This document shows, in pieces, positions 45,101 through 55,163 of a DNA stretch of 64,000 nt (within the stretch, counting starts at the first letter, position 1; every line of letters starts with the position of its first letter). Source of the stretch: Ascarosepion bandense (taxonomy: Eukaryota > Mollusca > Cephalopoda > Sepiida > Sepiidae); the NCBI GenBank assembly GCA_037127315.1, contig JBBBDQ010000913.1:7486501-7550500 (forward strand), given 5' to 3'. Under the pieces are notes generated by a model that saw only the letters and a list, made by a program, of their open reading frames with translations, did no database searches and was not told the DNA's origin. A program made the position numbers and the translations under genes.

Positions 45101-48100
45101 GGATCAACAACAAATTAAAGCAGTTATAAGTGTGGAAGAATTAGAAATGAAAAACTTAACTGGGATCAACCAAATTAAACGATTCATATTCAAGTACTTG
45201 GAAAAATTCAAGAAATGAAAACTTAACTAAAGGATCAACAACAAGTGATGTCACTTGAGTTAGGTGTGGAAGAATTAGAAATGAAAAACTTAACTAAGGA
45301 TCAACATACAAGTCAAGGGTTATTAGGTGTGGAAGAATTAGAAATGAAAAACTTAACTAAGGATCAACAACAAATTAAGTTGTGTAGTGTGGAAAAATTA
45401 AAATGAAAAAAACAACTAAGGATCAACAACAAATTAAACGGTTATTAGGTGTGGAAGAATTAGAAATGAAAAACTTAACTAAGGATCAACAGCAAATTAA
45501 ACACAGTTATTAGGTGGAAAATTAGAAATGAAAAACTTAACCTAAGGATCAACAACAAATTAAACAGTTATTGGTGGAAAGATGCAAAAGCAAAAAAGCA
45601 TATTCTAGGGTCTTAGCAAATTGAAACATGTGGTTATTAGGTGTGGAAGGTAAATAAAAAAAAAATAACAAGATCAACAACAAAATTATAAACGGTTATT
45701 AGGTGTGGAAGAATTAGAAATGAAGAAACTTATAAGGATCAACAACAAAATTAAAAGGGTTATTGGGTGTGGAAGAATTAGAAATGGCTTAACTAGAGGA
45801 TCAACAACAAATCAAGGTTATTAGGTGTGGAAGAATTAGAAATGAAAAACTTAACTTCTAAGGATCAACAACAAATTAAACGATTTTAATGGAAGTCATG
45901 GAAGAATTAGTAACTTAACTAAGGATCAACAACAAATTAAAGAAGCAGGATTTATTGATGTGGAAAAGATTAGAAATGAAAAACTTAACTAAGGATCAAC
46001 AACAAATTAAAGGGTTGTTAGGTGTGGAAAATTAGAAATGAAAAAAACTTAACTAAAGGATCATAGTCAATGATTGTTGAAGTGGAAGAATTAGAAATGA
46101 AAAACTTAACTAAGGATCAACAACAAATTAAACGGTTATTAGGTGTGGAAGAATTAGAAATGAAAAACTTAACTAAGGATCAACATCAGTCTACAATATG
46201 GTTATTAGGTGTGGAAACAGAAATGAAAAACTGCTAAGGATCAACAACAAATTAAACAGTTATTAGGTGTGGAAGAATTAGAAATGAAAAACTTAACTAA
46301 GGATCAACAACAAATTAAAGCAGTTGTAGGTGTGGAAGAATTAGAAATGAAAAACTTAACTAAGGATCAACAACAAATTAAAGGGTTATTAGGTGTGGAA
46401 GAATTAGAAATGAAAAACTTAACTAAGGATCAACAACAAATTAAACAGTTATTAGGTGTGGAAGAATTAGAAATGAAAAACTTAACTAAGGATCAACAAC
46501 AAATTAAACAGTTATTGAATGGAAGAATTAGAAATGAAAAACTTAACTAAGGATCAACAACAAATTAAAGGGTTATTAGGTGTGGAAGAATTAGAAATGA
46601 AAAACTTAACTAAGGATCAACAACAAATTAAACGGTTATTAGGTGTAGGTAGAAATGAAAAACTTAACTAAGGATCAACAGCAAATTAAACAGTTATTAG
46701 GTGTGGAAGGTAAATGAAAAAGCTGCTAAGGATCAACAACAATTAAAGGTGTATTAGGTGTGGAAGGTGGTAACTTTCAACAAGGATCAACAACCAATCC
46801 AGCAGTTATTAGGTGTGGAAGGTGGTAAACTTAACTGGATCAACAACAAATTAAACCAGTTTATTAGGTGTGGAAGAATTAGAAATGAAAAAGCTTGCTC
46901 AAGGATCATATAAATTAAAACGGTTATTAGGTGGAAGAATTAGAAATGAAAAAGCAACTGAATTAACAACAAATTAAACGGATTTATTAGGTGTGGAAGT
47001 TAATGTTTTTCTCAGGATCAACAACAATTAAACAGTTATTAGGTGTGGAAGAATTAGAAATGAAAAAACTTAACTATATGGGATCACTTAATAAATTATC
47101 AAGGATTTATTAGGTGTGGAAGAATTAGAAATGAAAAACTTAACTAAGGATCAACAACAAATTAAACGGTTATTAGGTGTTGGAAAAATTAAAATGAAAA
47201 ACTCAACACAAGGATCAACAACAAACGGTTATGCGATTATGGAAGAATTAGAAATGAAAAACTTAACTAAGGATCAACAACAAATTAAACAGTTATTAGG
47301 TGGAAAGTGTAGAAATGAAAAACTTAACTAAGGATCAACTATCAGTGTCAACAGATTTATTAGGTGTGGAAAAATTGGAAATGAAAAACTTAACTAAGGA
47401 TCAACAACAAATTAAAGAGGTTATTAAGTGGAAAATTAAATAAAAGAAACTGCTAAGGATCAGCAGCAGGTAAACAGTTATTAGGTGTGGAAGAATTAGA
47501 AATGAAAAACACTAAGATCCTTATATTCAACAGTTATTAGGTGTGGAAGAATTAGAAACTGAAAACTTAACTAAGGATCAACATGATAAAGTTGTAGGTG
47601 TGGAAGAATTCAAGAAATGAAAAACTTAACTAAGGATCCAGCAAATTAAACGGTTATTAGGTGTGGAAGAATTAGAAATGAAAAAAGAGAAGCAGCAGGA
47701 TCAACAACAAATTAAACAGTTATTAGGTGTGGAAGAATTATTGAAAGAACGCAACTGGAATCAACAACAGTATCGCTTGGATTATTAGGTGTGGAAGAAT
47801 TAGAAATGAAAAACTTAACTAAGGATCAACAACAAATTAAAGGGTTATTGGGTGTGGAATTGAAATGAAAAACTGCTAAGGATCTAGCTCGGTAAGGGAT
47901 ATTGGTGGGAAAAAATTAGAAACTGAAAACTTAACTAAGGATCAACAACAAATTAAACAGTTATTAGGTGTGGGCATTGAAATGAAAAACTTAACTAAGG
48001 ATCAACAGCAAATTAAAGGGTTATTGGAATTAGCGGAAGAATTAAATGCAACGGCTAAGGATCAACAACAAATTAAAGGGTTATTAGGTGTGGAAGAATT

Positions 48101-48293
48101 AAAGTGAAAAACTTATTGGATCAACAACAAATTATAAAGGGTTATTAAGTGTGGGAAAGGTAAAAATGAAAAAACTTAACTAAGGATCAACAACAAATTA
48201 AACGGTTATTATTGGTGTGGAAGAATTGACTGAAAAACTTAACTAAGGATCCTGTATAGAATTAAAGGGTTGTGGGTGTGGAAGGTGAGAAGT
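35328..48293 (+). repeat. ~13-kb tandem array of a 63-bp unit (~206 copies)
   Basis: The period is exactly 63 bp in the clean left end (GGT at 35328, 35391, 35454, ...). The unit runs GGTGTGGAAGAATTAGAAAT, then GAAAAACTTAACTAAGGATC, then AACAACAAATTAAAGGGTTA plus TTA. Two unit types alternate irregularly (the common one and one with AGTGTGGAAGTATTTGAA). On the right half the AAAGGG of the unit is often AAACGG or AAACAG (G19 to R or Q). From 36138 on, short insertions and deletions break the frame, moderately to ~39.5 kb and heavily to 48.29 kb, but in-frame stretches of 60-110 codons recur throughout. Left neighbour: RTE remnants. Right neighbour: a dispersed repeat. No centromeric or telomeric signature. 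Confidence 0.98.
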
Positions 48294-48600
48294 AGCTGCG
48301 AAATATCTATTACCCATTGATCTGTAGAATATCCAAAAAAAATTTCAAGATTATTTATATAGAAATATATACGCTAGCTCGAGTGTAATGAAAGCTTTAA
48401 AACTAATCCATGGTCCTAGAGTTCAGACACTTTGAAAAACTAAAACATCCGACATGTTCAGTAGTCCGGCATTGCTTTGGTGCCAAGGGTGTCGGATTAA
48501 AAAAAATCGGACTACAGATATCAACTGAAAATAAGTTTCCACGTATTCGATGAACTTTTGTTAAAAAAAAAAATAGATATGAAACATAGTAGTACTATAA
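48294..48600 (+). repeat. Right flank of array, dispersed repeat
   Basis: CTCGAGTGTAATGAAAGCTTTAAAACTAATCCATGGTCCTAGAG (48376-48420) matches 22285-22340. The rest, including a C/G-poor stretch to 48600, is unassigned. A TATATAAAT-like motif on the minus strand is near 48347-48360. Confidence 0.5.
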
Positions 48601-48611
48601 CTTTCTGGAGA

Positions 48612-48688
48612 TTCCAGAAATTTCTAGATAAGAAGGTTAAAGAAAGTTCTTGTCTAGAACGTTCTGGAAGCTTCTAGAGTTTCCTGAA
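48612..48688. promoter_or_regulatory. Heat-shock-element-like GAA/TTC array
   Basis: TTC, GAA and TTC at 48612, 48617 and 48622 form a perfect three-unit nGAAn-type element. GAA, TTC, (GTC), GAA, TTC, GAA, TTC, (GAG) at 48642, 48647, 48652, 48657, 48662, 48667, 48672 and 48677 keep exact 5-bp phasing. HSF trimers bind such alternating pentamers. TATAAAG follows at 48731-48737. Function is inferred from pattern; it could be part of a repeat. Confidence 0.5.
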
Positions 48689-48860
48689 GACTTCTATAAC
48701 TTTCTATAATGTTTTATCTCATGCTGTAGCTATAAAGTATCAAATCCGTTGAAGATTACATAAGTACCATCCAAATACATAATTAGCAAACTGAAAAATA
48801 AAGCAGAAATATTTTTATTTTCTTACCATTATTGCGTATATGGTAAAATCGAATTTTCAG

Positions 48861-48862
<2 letters not shown>

Positions 48863-48917
<55 letters not shown>

Positions 48918-48998
48918 GTAGGGGTGACACACATATATAGGGGTGATCTTTTTCAAGAACTAAATCAAATTAATGGCCTTTTCATTACTTTTAAAGTT
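48863..48998. repeat. (CA)n(TA)n with conserved 60-bp tail, copy 1
   Basis: The CA and TA run is followed by AGGGGTGATCTTTTTCAAGA, ACTAAATCAAATTAATGGC and TTTTCATTACTTTTAAAGT. The same unit is at 51285-51440. Confidence 0.85.
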
Positions 48999-49034
48999 CG
49001 TCGTTTTAATATATAGGGTTACAAAGAATTCATA

Positions 49035-49040
<6 letters not shown>

Positions 49041-49086
<46 letters not shown>

Positions 49087-49107
49087 ATGTGGATGACTAA
49101 TATATAT

Positions 49108-49150
<43 letters not shown>
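49041..49150. repeat. (TA)n runs around GTGGATGACTAATA
   Basis: Two TA runs (49041-49080 and 49103-49150) flank GTATGTGGATGACTAATA, which is the 3' end motif of the hammerhead repeat, so a tail of an upstream copy may remain here. Confidence 0.8.
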
Positions 49151-49152
<2 letters not shown>

Positions 49153-49153
<1 letters not shown>

Positions 49154-49480
49154 ATGAATAAATATTATGCTCTCATTACGATTGAGCCCTCTCGAGAAGA
49201 AAATTTTAAAAACAGTTTCCACTTCTGCAATATATGCGTGACTCGTAATGAGTTCTTTCGGTAACGGGCGTGTGTATACACTGCTTATATACAGCACGTT
49301 AAAATTTCCCTCCTCTGATCCCATGCGCCTATGGCTTAGGGGGTAGCGACTCCCACTGACACCACATCGATCGGGTTTCAATCCCGGCCAGAAGCAAGTG
49401 GATGTGTCTAGTCACACTGATGAGCTGTGATACAGCGAAATAGGCTTGTATGTAGACGCAAAAAAATATTTTAGTCATCC
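49153..49480 (+). repeat. tRNA-like plus hammerhead repeat, copy 2
   Basis: Matches 3168-3452 along its length, with an extra ~20 bp before the ribozyme. tRNA-like module: ATGCGCCTATGGCTTAGGG (A-box side) and GGGTTTCAATCCCGGCC (B box, 49373-49389). It ends after the hammerhead near GTAGACGCAAAAAAATA. An inverted TTAGTCATCCACATATA (49472-49488) directly follows, so a reversed tail abuts it. Confidence 0.8.
49411..49457 (+). ncRNA. Type I hammerhead ribozyme motif, copy 2
   Basis: CTGATGA at 49417-49423. Perfect 5-bp stem II GCTGT/ACAGC with loop GAT at 49424-49436. GAAA at 49437-49440. Stem III T-A/A-T type pairs closing loop GGCT, then the GTA cleavage triplet at 49448-49450. Stem I pairs ACA (49414-49416) with TGT (49451-49453). 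All invariant core positions of the hammerhead consensus are present. Cleavage is predicted after A49450. Confidence 0.75.
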
Positions 49481-49522
49481 ACATATATATATATATATAC
49501 GAAATGGATTAATTCCGGCATG

Positions 49523-49745
49523 TTTTTTGTTTAAACATTATTTTTAACGGATATTTGCATTTCCATTGCGTAAAAATAGTTTTTTGTTTATATGAGAATA
49601 CGAAAACAGAGCAGGTATGAATATTACGAAAATTCGGGAAAATGCTTTGCCTAACTACCAGTCTTTCGTGGTTGAGTGGTCTAAGACACGTCAGATCAAT
49701 TGTGACTTCCTTTAGGGGAAGCAAGCTCAAAAATTGCCAGAGTAC
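49523..49745 (+). repeat. Dispersed repeat with tRNA-like module
   Basis: GTTTAAACATTATTTTTAAC and GGATATTTGCATTTCCATTG resemble 5609- and 63636-. It is followed by GTCTTTCGTGGTTGAGTGGT and CTAAGACACG, a tRNA-Leu/Ser-like 5' half with A box. The T arm (GGGGAAGCAAGCTCAAAAAT) is degenerate. A tRNA-derived repeat, not a gene. Confidence 0.5.
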
Positions 49746-49806
49746 AGATAATTTTCTAGCAAGATTTCTCAATTATATAGATATAAGATATAAGTATATG
49801 TACTGT

Positions 49807-49810
<4 letters not shown>

Positions 49811-49848
<38 letters not shown>

Positions 49849-49907
49849 GACTATCTAATCAAATACCAGTATTTATTAAAAATAATGCTTAAACCAATAA
49901 ATTAAAT

Positions 49908-49993
<86 letters not shown>
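49811..49993. repeat. Microsatellites (AAT)n, (AC)n, (TA)n
   Basis: AAT run at 49811-49846, AC run at 49912-49954, TA run at 49955-49993. Confidence 0.95.
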
Positions 49994-49998
<5 letters not shown>

Positions 49999-50467
49999 TT
50001 ATTATGTCATTTTTCATCATATTTCGATTTCTGCTTTGGTCTCACTACCAACCAAGTCTGCGAAGATCAAAGTTAACTGGAAAAAAGAGCCGGAAGAGAG
50101 TTTCACACGCGAGAAGTACGAGGAAAGAAACTTAAAATTAAAAGGCGTTAAAATTAGCAAGCCATTCCTCGCTCCAGTTAATAACAGATTGTAAGTAGAG
50201 TTAGTGATCATCACATCTGAAACAATTTTGACATTTCCACTTCAAGATTCTTGCATTTTGATAGGTATTGCTATGTCAGTTAAAAAGCACATTCTAGTGC
50301 TGTGGTCTTTGATAACAATGTCTGTGCGATTAGCTTTGATTGTTCTGTAAATGCTCATAAAAGTGCTACAAGTTATTTCTTAAGTAACTGGTTCTTATTG
50401 ATGTTCATACCAGTTTCTTGCAGTTTCCTTCCTGTAAAAGTTGCATATTTTCCAGTGCAGATATTAA

Positions 50468-50535
<68 letters not shown>
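50468..50535. repeat. (TATC)n microsatellite
   Basis: About 17 tetranucleotide repeats. Reading frames give SIYL-type low-complexity peptides. Confidence 0.95.
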
Positions 50536-50536
<1 letters not shown>

Positions 50537-50599
50537 CATCGTCGTTGTTGTTATTATTTTATTTGATTTCTTTTACATGAATTGTTTTATCAACCTGCC

Positions 50600-51280
50600 T
50601 TTGATTTATAATCACATGCTAATGGCCTAGAGAAAGCAAAAGATATTAGTATTTTTTTAATTTTACATTTTATTTATTTATTTATTTTATTTATTTCTTA
50701 CTTACATTTAATTAAACAAAAAATAGCTATTAAGAAAAAAATTAAAAGGCAAAAATCTACGCAGTATATGGTCTAAGCTTATTAGAACTAATTTTTATTT
50801 TCTGGGGAGATTATGCACAAGAAATTTTGCTGACTTGTTTTTGAGTTCCTTTTTGTATCAAACATAAAGCTCCAGCCACAACAGGAATTTTTTTAGTTTT
50901 CAAGTGTTACATTTTTTTTATCTATCTCCAGGATTTTGAAGTTGCTTTAATTTAAAAAAAAAAACTTCAAAGAGATGTTTTAGTACGCTCATATAAGTCA
51001 CTGTGCGAAATATTTATTGTCAGCCTTTGAAAATTACGTATGGGCGAAGTTATTATTATTATTATTATTATTCAAAGCTTACATATTGAAATTATCAAGG
51101 ATAGGTCATACAAGAGAAAGATGCATGCAGAATTTATATGTACAATCCATGGGGAATAACTCCTTCAAAGTAAAATTTAGAGTAACCTCCCTTGACGTTG
51201 ATGTATTTGTGCCGTAAAAAAATAATGGTTTATATTTTTTATAAACACGTAATATTATATTTTCAATTCACACGCGTTCA
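50600..51280. other. Unassigned AT-rich sequence
   Basis: Contains TTTA/TTA runs (50668-50700 and 51049-51072) but no gene or known repeat. Confidence 0.4.
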
Positions 51281-51281
51281 G

Positions 51282-51284
<3 letters not shown>

Positions 51285-51367
<83 letters not shown>

Positions 51368-51440
51368 GGGGTGACACATATATAGGGGTGATCTTTTTCA
51401 AGAACTAAATCAAATTAATGGCTTTTTCATTACTTTTAAA
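51285..51440. repeat. (CA)n(TA)n with conserved 60-bp tail, copy 2
   Basis: Same head and tail as 48863-48998. The tail is almost identical while the microsatellite differs in length. Confidence 0.85.
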
Positions 51441-52340
51441 GTAAATATAATATTTTTTCATTACATATCTTTTGCTTTTTTGTCAGATAGTATTTTGTCA
51501 TGTGTATTTTAACTACTATATGAAGTAATTCTACAGAAACTTGTAAAAAATAAACAACTGCAAATCAAATTTGCAGTTTCAAAAACAAAGTCAGGTCGCC
51601 AAAAAACATAAGAGAAAATCATAATCCGTGTCTTTTCTGTAAATTCACTCTAAAATAAAAAGAAATTATATTTGCTAAATTTCACACCAAAATTCAGAAA
51701 TCTTCTTTAACTTTTTGTTGCATACAATTGTAACCTTTCTCTAACCTTTGTTGCATATTGATTACAATTGTAACCAATTTGCAACAAAGGGTTAAAATGC
51801 ATTCATTGCTATTTTTTTTTTTTTTTTGCCTTACATCTCGAAAGATATTCACACAAATAAGAGTCTTTGATGCTGCGATGAGGCCTTATGGACTTATTCT
51901 TCATTTTGGTGTTCCGCCAAGTACTTTCAATTGCGTTGAAGCTGATGTTTCTTAGTCTACGAAATTCATACTGTGATTTACAGTCAGATGACTATATAGT
52001 TAGAATCCTTCTTCAAAAATGGATATCTTTTCCAGCAATCCGACATAATCGTATTTACCAGTAAAATATAATATCAGGTTGTATCCAGTAATGTCGAGGC
52101 TATTTGATACTCCAGGAATTTCATGACAAGCTAAATGAATCTTGATTGAAAATTTATAATTTTAAAAAGTGCAAAAGATTTACTAAAAAACAAACTTTGA
52201 TTTGAAATCAATATTTCTTGGGGTTAATTAATATTTGCGATAAGTTATCTAATATAATTTGGGGTGAACTTGCAGAAAAGTTATAATCCACAGTGGAAGA
52301 GAACTGTATTAAAAACAAAACCTGTTACTGCTCTGTTGAT
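51440..52340. other. Unassigned sequence
   Basis: A small inverted match (AACCTTTGTTGCATATTG / CAATTTGCAACAAAGGGTT) is around 51740-51795. No coding or RNA signal. Confidence 0.4.
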
Positions 52341-52354
52341 ATCTAATTAGATAA

Positions 52355-52450
52355 AACAGGGCACCTCGACGTAATGTAATGGTTCGTAAGCTTGTCTCGC
52401 TATATCAGTTATAACTGAGTATTAAGTTCGACCCTTACTGGGTACCCCAT
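52355..52450 (+). repeat. Second tRNA-like SINE family
   Basis: GGGCACCTCGACGTAATGTA then ATGGTTCGTAAGCTTGTCTC, with AAGTTCGACCCTTACTGGG as B-box/T-arm region. Related to 20298-20345 (reversed). Confidence 0.55.
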
Positions 52451-52921
52451 ACATCTAAGCGGCGATTAGAAAATCAATATCTATTTAGATAAAAAGAAAA
52501 ATTCACATGGTTGATTATTATATGGTTTGATGGAAAGCAAAGCAGTTACCCATGTACATGCGAGTGCACCTGTCGTCTTAGCAGGCTGACTGTCATCCTG
52601 TGCCGAACTCCCGATGAATATTCGCGATGCCTGTCGATCGTACCGCTCGCGATCCCATAATTCACATATTCAGATAAAATATGTAGTGAGTGATGTATTT
52701 TCTGCGGCAACGTTAATAAAACCCCGTGATATATTTGTTTGAAAGTAACTGCTATTTGTTGTTTTGAGATTCAACGACCTATCAATCCTTATGGGATCAT
52801 TTAAGGTCATAATCAATGATTTTGGGTAAGATTATTTTATTTTTACAACATTTTTCTTTTCGAGTATCAAGATTCATTGGGATTTGTTTTTAAGAGCAGG
52901 GTCCCCAAGTCCTACCTTTGT

Positions 52922-53178
52922 TATTTAGCCCATAACTGGAGGGAAGGGACGGATTAATACTTTTCCCGAGGCTACCAGTGCTTAAGTGAATACAGGGAAT
53001 TCGAATTCGGCTCACCGATTTCTCTTTCCGAGCCGATATCCACTGCACCACAACGCACATCCGTCACTATACGCTTACAGCACCTGGTATTCCCAAGCGG
53101 ACACCCATCTAAGTACTGACCAGGCTCAGCGGTGATCGAGCGAGAACCGGTGTATTCAACGTGATAGGCCGTAAGCCA
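52922..53178 (-). repeat. Composite SINE: 5S rRNA head plus tRNA-like SINE
   Basis: On the minus strand 53178 to ~53080 is 5S-like (TACACCGGTTCTCGCTCGAT, AGATGGGTGTCCGCTTGGGA, ending GGTGCTGTAAGCG as real 5S does) with a gap at the box A region. It is joined by ~12 bp to GTTGTGGTGCAGTGGATATC, then body sequence to 52922. Same order as 21990-22200. Confidence 0.85.
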
Positions 53179-53662
53179 CTAATTGCTATTTGTAAATAAA
53201 TACTTATTATTACCACTTGTATTTCGGTCTGTCTTAGTAGGCTCTCAGATGAGACAGGAAATATATAAGTAAATACACAACGATAATTATTATATAGTAT
53301 GACAATTTATAAGGTAATTCGAACGCCTTGGCTTTGGGTGCTAGTTAACAAGCTACACTGATTGCCGATTTCTATTATACAGTGATATTAATTCTCCTTA
53401 AATACTTTATATTACCAGCCTTCACACAACTTATGCTTAGTTAATCGCAACTTGTATAATATTTGAAACTACTTCTGTTTAATAAAAAAATGTAGTATTC
53501 CTTAACAATTACTAGTTACTAAAACTTTACCTGTCTCTTCCCTGAGGGCAAGATGATCAAATGCAAATCTAAATAGTTTGAGCACTTAAACTATAACCTT
53601 TATTTTTAAGCAGATTGTTATGGTAATTTACCCGTCCACAAATTAACTCTTCCAAACTTTAA

Positions 53663-53968
53663 ATGAGCAGCAGTTTCTGCTTTGCGCAGAAGTCTACTCC
53701 AGCTGAGGTTGGAATGGGAGTCACCCCACAGTTGCGTCTTTGTCCTCAGGCAGAGTGCAACTTGGTTGGAAAATTACACTGTTGGGTGCCAACCCCCAGT
53801 GGCGCATCCCTCAGACTTTATCTTTCCCTCTGGAGGGGGCTGAGCTTTTTTCCAAAAGGGGAACTGCCGAGGGGGTTTGAGAATTTTTATACGGTAATGT
53901 TGATGAACCCACTTAAAAAATTGACCTGGTTGCATCAATTGCATGGTGGGCGCAATAGTAGATATTGA
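53663..53968 (+). other. Open frame without recognised family
   Basis: A 101-codon frame in a locally GC-richer stretch (QLRLCPQAECNLVG, WRGLSFFPKGELPRG). No motif, no splice signals of note, no neighbouring exons. Could be an unrecognised repeat. I do not claim a gene. Confidence 0.15.
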
Positions 53969-54277
53969 AGCAGGTAGCTCTGACAGCCGGATCAATACAG
54001 TCACGCTGGTGATCTTCTTATGTTGTATATGTTTGTAATACTGTTCTTTGTTAACATATTTGTTTAACTCTATTCCTTCTTTTTGTCTTTATTTCTGGCC
54101 CCAACAAGGCCACAACACATATTTAAATATGACAGTGATAAAGATTGCTTCAAAGTACCGCATAATCCGATGTATACTATTTTTCAAGGGTTTTTGCCAC
54201 ACCGAAAAAGAAATTAGCTGTCGTGATACAAATGTTCATTCAGTAAATGCACAAAAATGGAAAGAAAATAAAGACAA

Positions 54278-55062
54278 GGATGTATCTTCTCACCAGGCGT
54301 ATTCAACCTTTACGGTGAGGCGATCCTGAGAGAAATAGAAGTTCTACCGGGATTCATTATTGGCGATCACTATCTTAACAGCATAAGTTATGCAGATTAC
54401 ACCGTATTAATAGAAGATACATAAAGGAAACTACAAAATGCAGCAAAGGATAGTGAGAAGAAAAGTTTAAATATCAGTTCAAAGAAGATAGAACGTATGG
54501 TTGTCAGCAAGAGGAACGGCCCAAGATACGAACTGGAGACACCAAAAATCCGAAAGTACGAAAATTTAAAACTGTTTTAACAGGAAATAATCTAACGCTG
54601 AAACCCAAAGAAGCATTGGAATAGTGAAATATATCTTCCAAAAGTGTTATGTAAAATCAGTCCTTCCACAAAGCCGTAAATGATGGACAATCTTCTTACA
54701 AATAAAGAAGAGACTTCAGGCAACTGAAATGTGGTTTTACAAAAAGATGTTGAGAATACCATATACAGAGAATATGAGTAAAAACGAAATCTTGCAGAAA
54801 ATGGGAACAAAAATACGCTTATACCTCGAATTAAAAAGAGAGTTGAAATGTCTAGAGCATATAATGAGAGCGGTAGGCTTGGAGGATTTGACACACACAG
54901 AGAATACTGAGGGCAGGTAGAAGAGACGAAATCAGTGAATAACCTACATAACAAGCTTGTGTAAATGGTTGGCAAAACAAGGACTAGAAGGGATGCCAAA
55001 AAATGTTTGTAAAAACTATAAAAAACAAGAAATTGTGGAGAGCCATGATTACCTGCGTAATG
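54278..55062 (+). pseudogene. RTE-type LINE, RT palm to C-terminus
   Basis: Reads CVFSP-like start, FNLYGEAILREIEVLPGFII, then SISYADYTVLIEDT, where the catalytic YADD has become YADY, and SSKKIERMVVSK. After stops it continues with MWFYKKMLRIPYTENMS and KRELKCLEHIMRAVGLEDL, the usual C-terminal blocks. It ends in (GAA)n. Dead by catalytic loss and stops. Confidence 0.75.
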
Positions 55063-55110
55063 AAAGAAGAAGAAGAAGAAAAAGAAGAAGAAGAAGAAGA
55101 AGAAGAAGAA
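55063..55110. repeat. (GAA)n-rich tail
   Basis: GAAGAAGAAGAA run, an expanded version of the A/G-rich 3' tail of RTE elements. Confidence 0.85.
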
Positions 55111-55163
55111 GCTTGTTTAAATGGTTGACAGAACAGGGAAAAATAGCAAAGATAGCAAAAATA

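Noticed and set aside
35328..48293. 63-bp array as a CRISPR array
   Set aside because: The whole unit repeats with no unique spacers, in an animal-type genome context.
36138..48293. Separate small genes within the array
   Set aside because: Each open stretch is the same repeat frame between indels; treating them as genes would split one feature.
55063..55110. Arginine-rich peptide near 55.07 kb
   Set aside because: The GAA run is the expanded tail of an RTE element, not coding.
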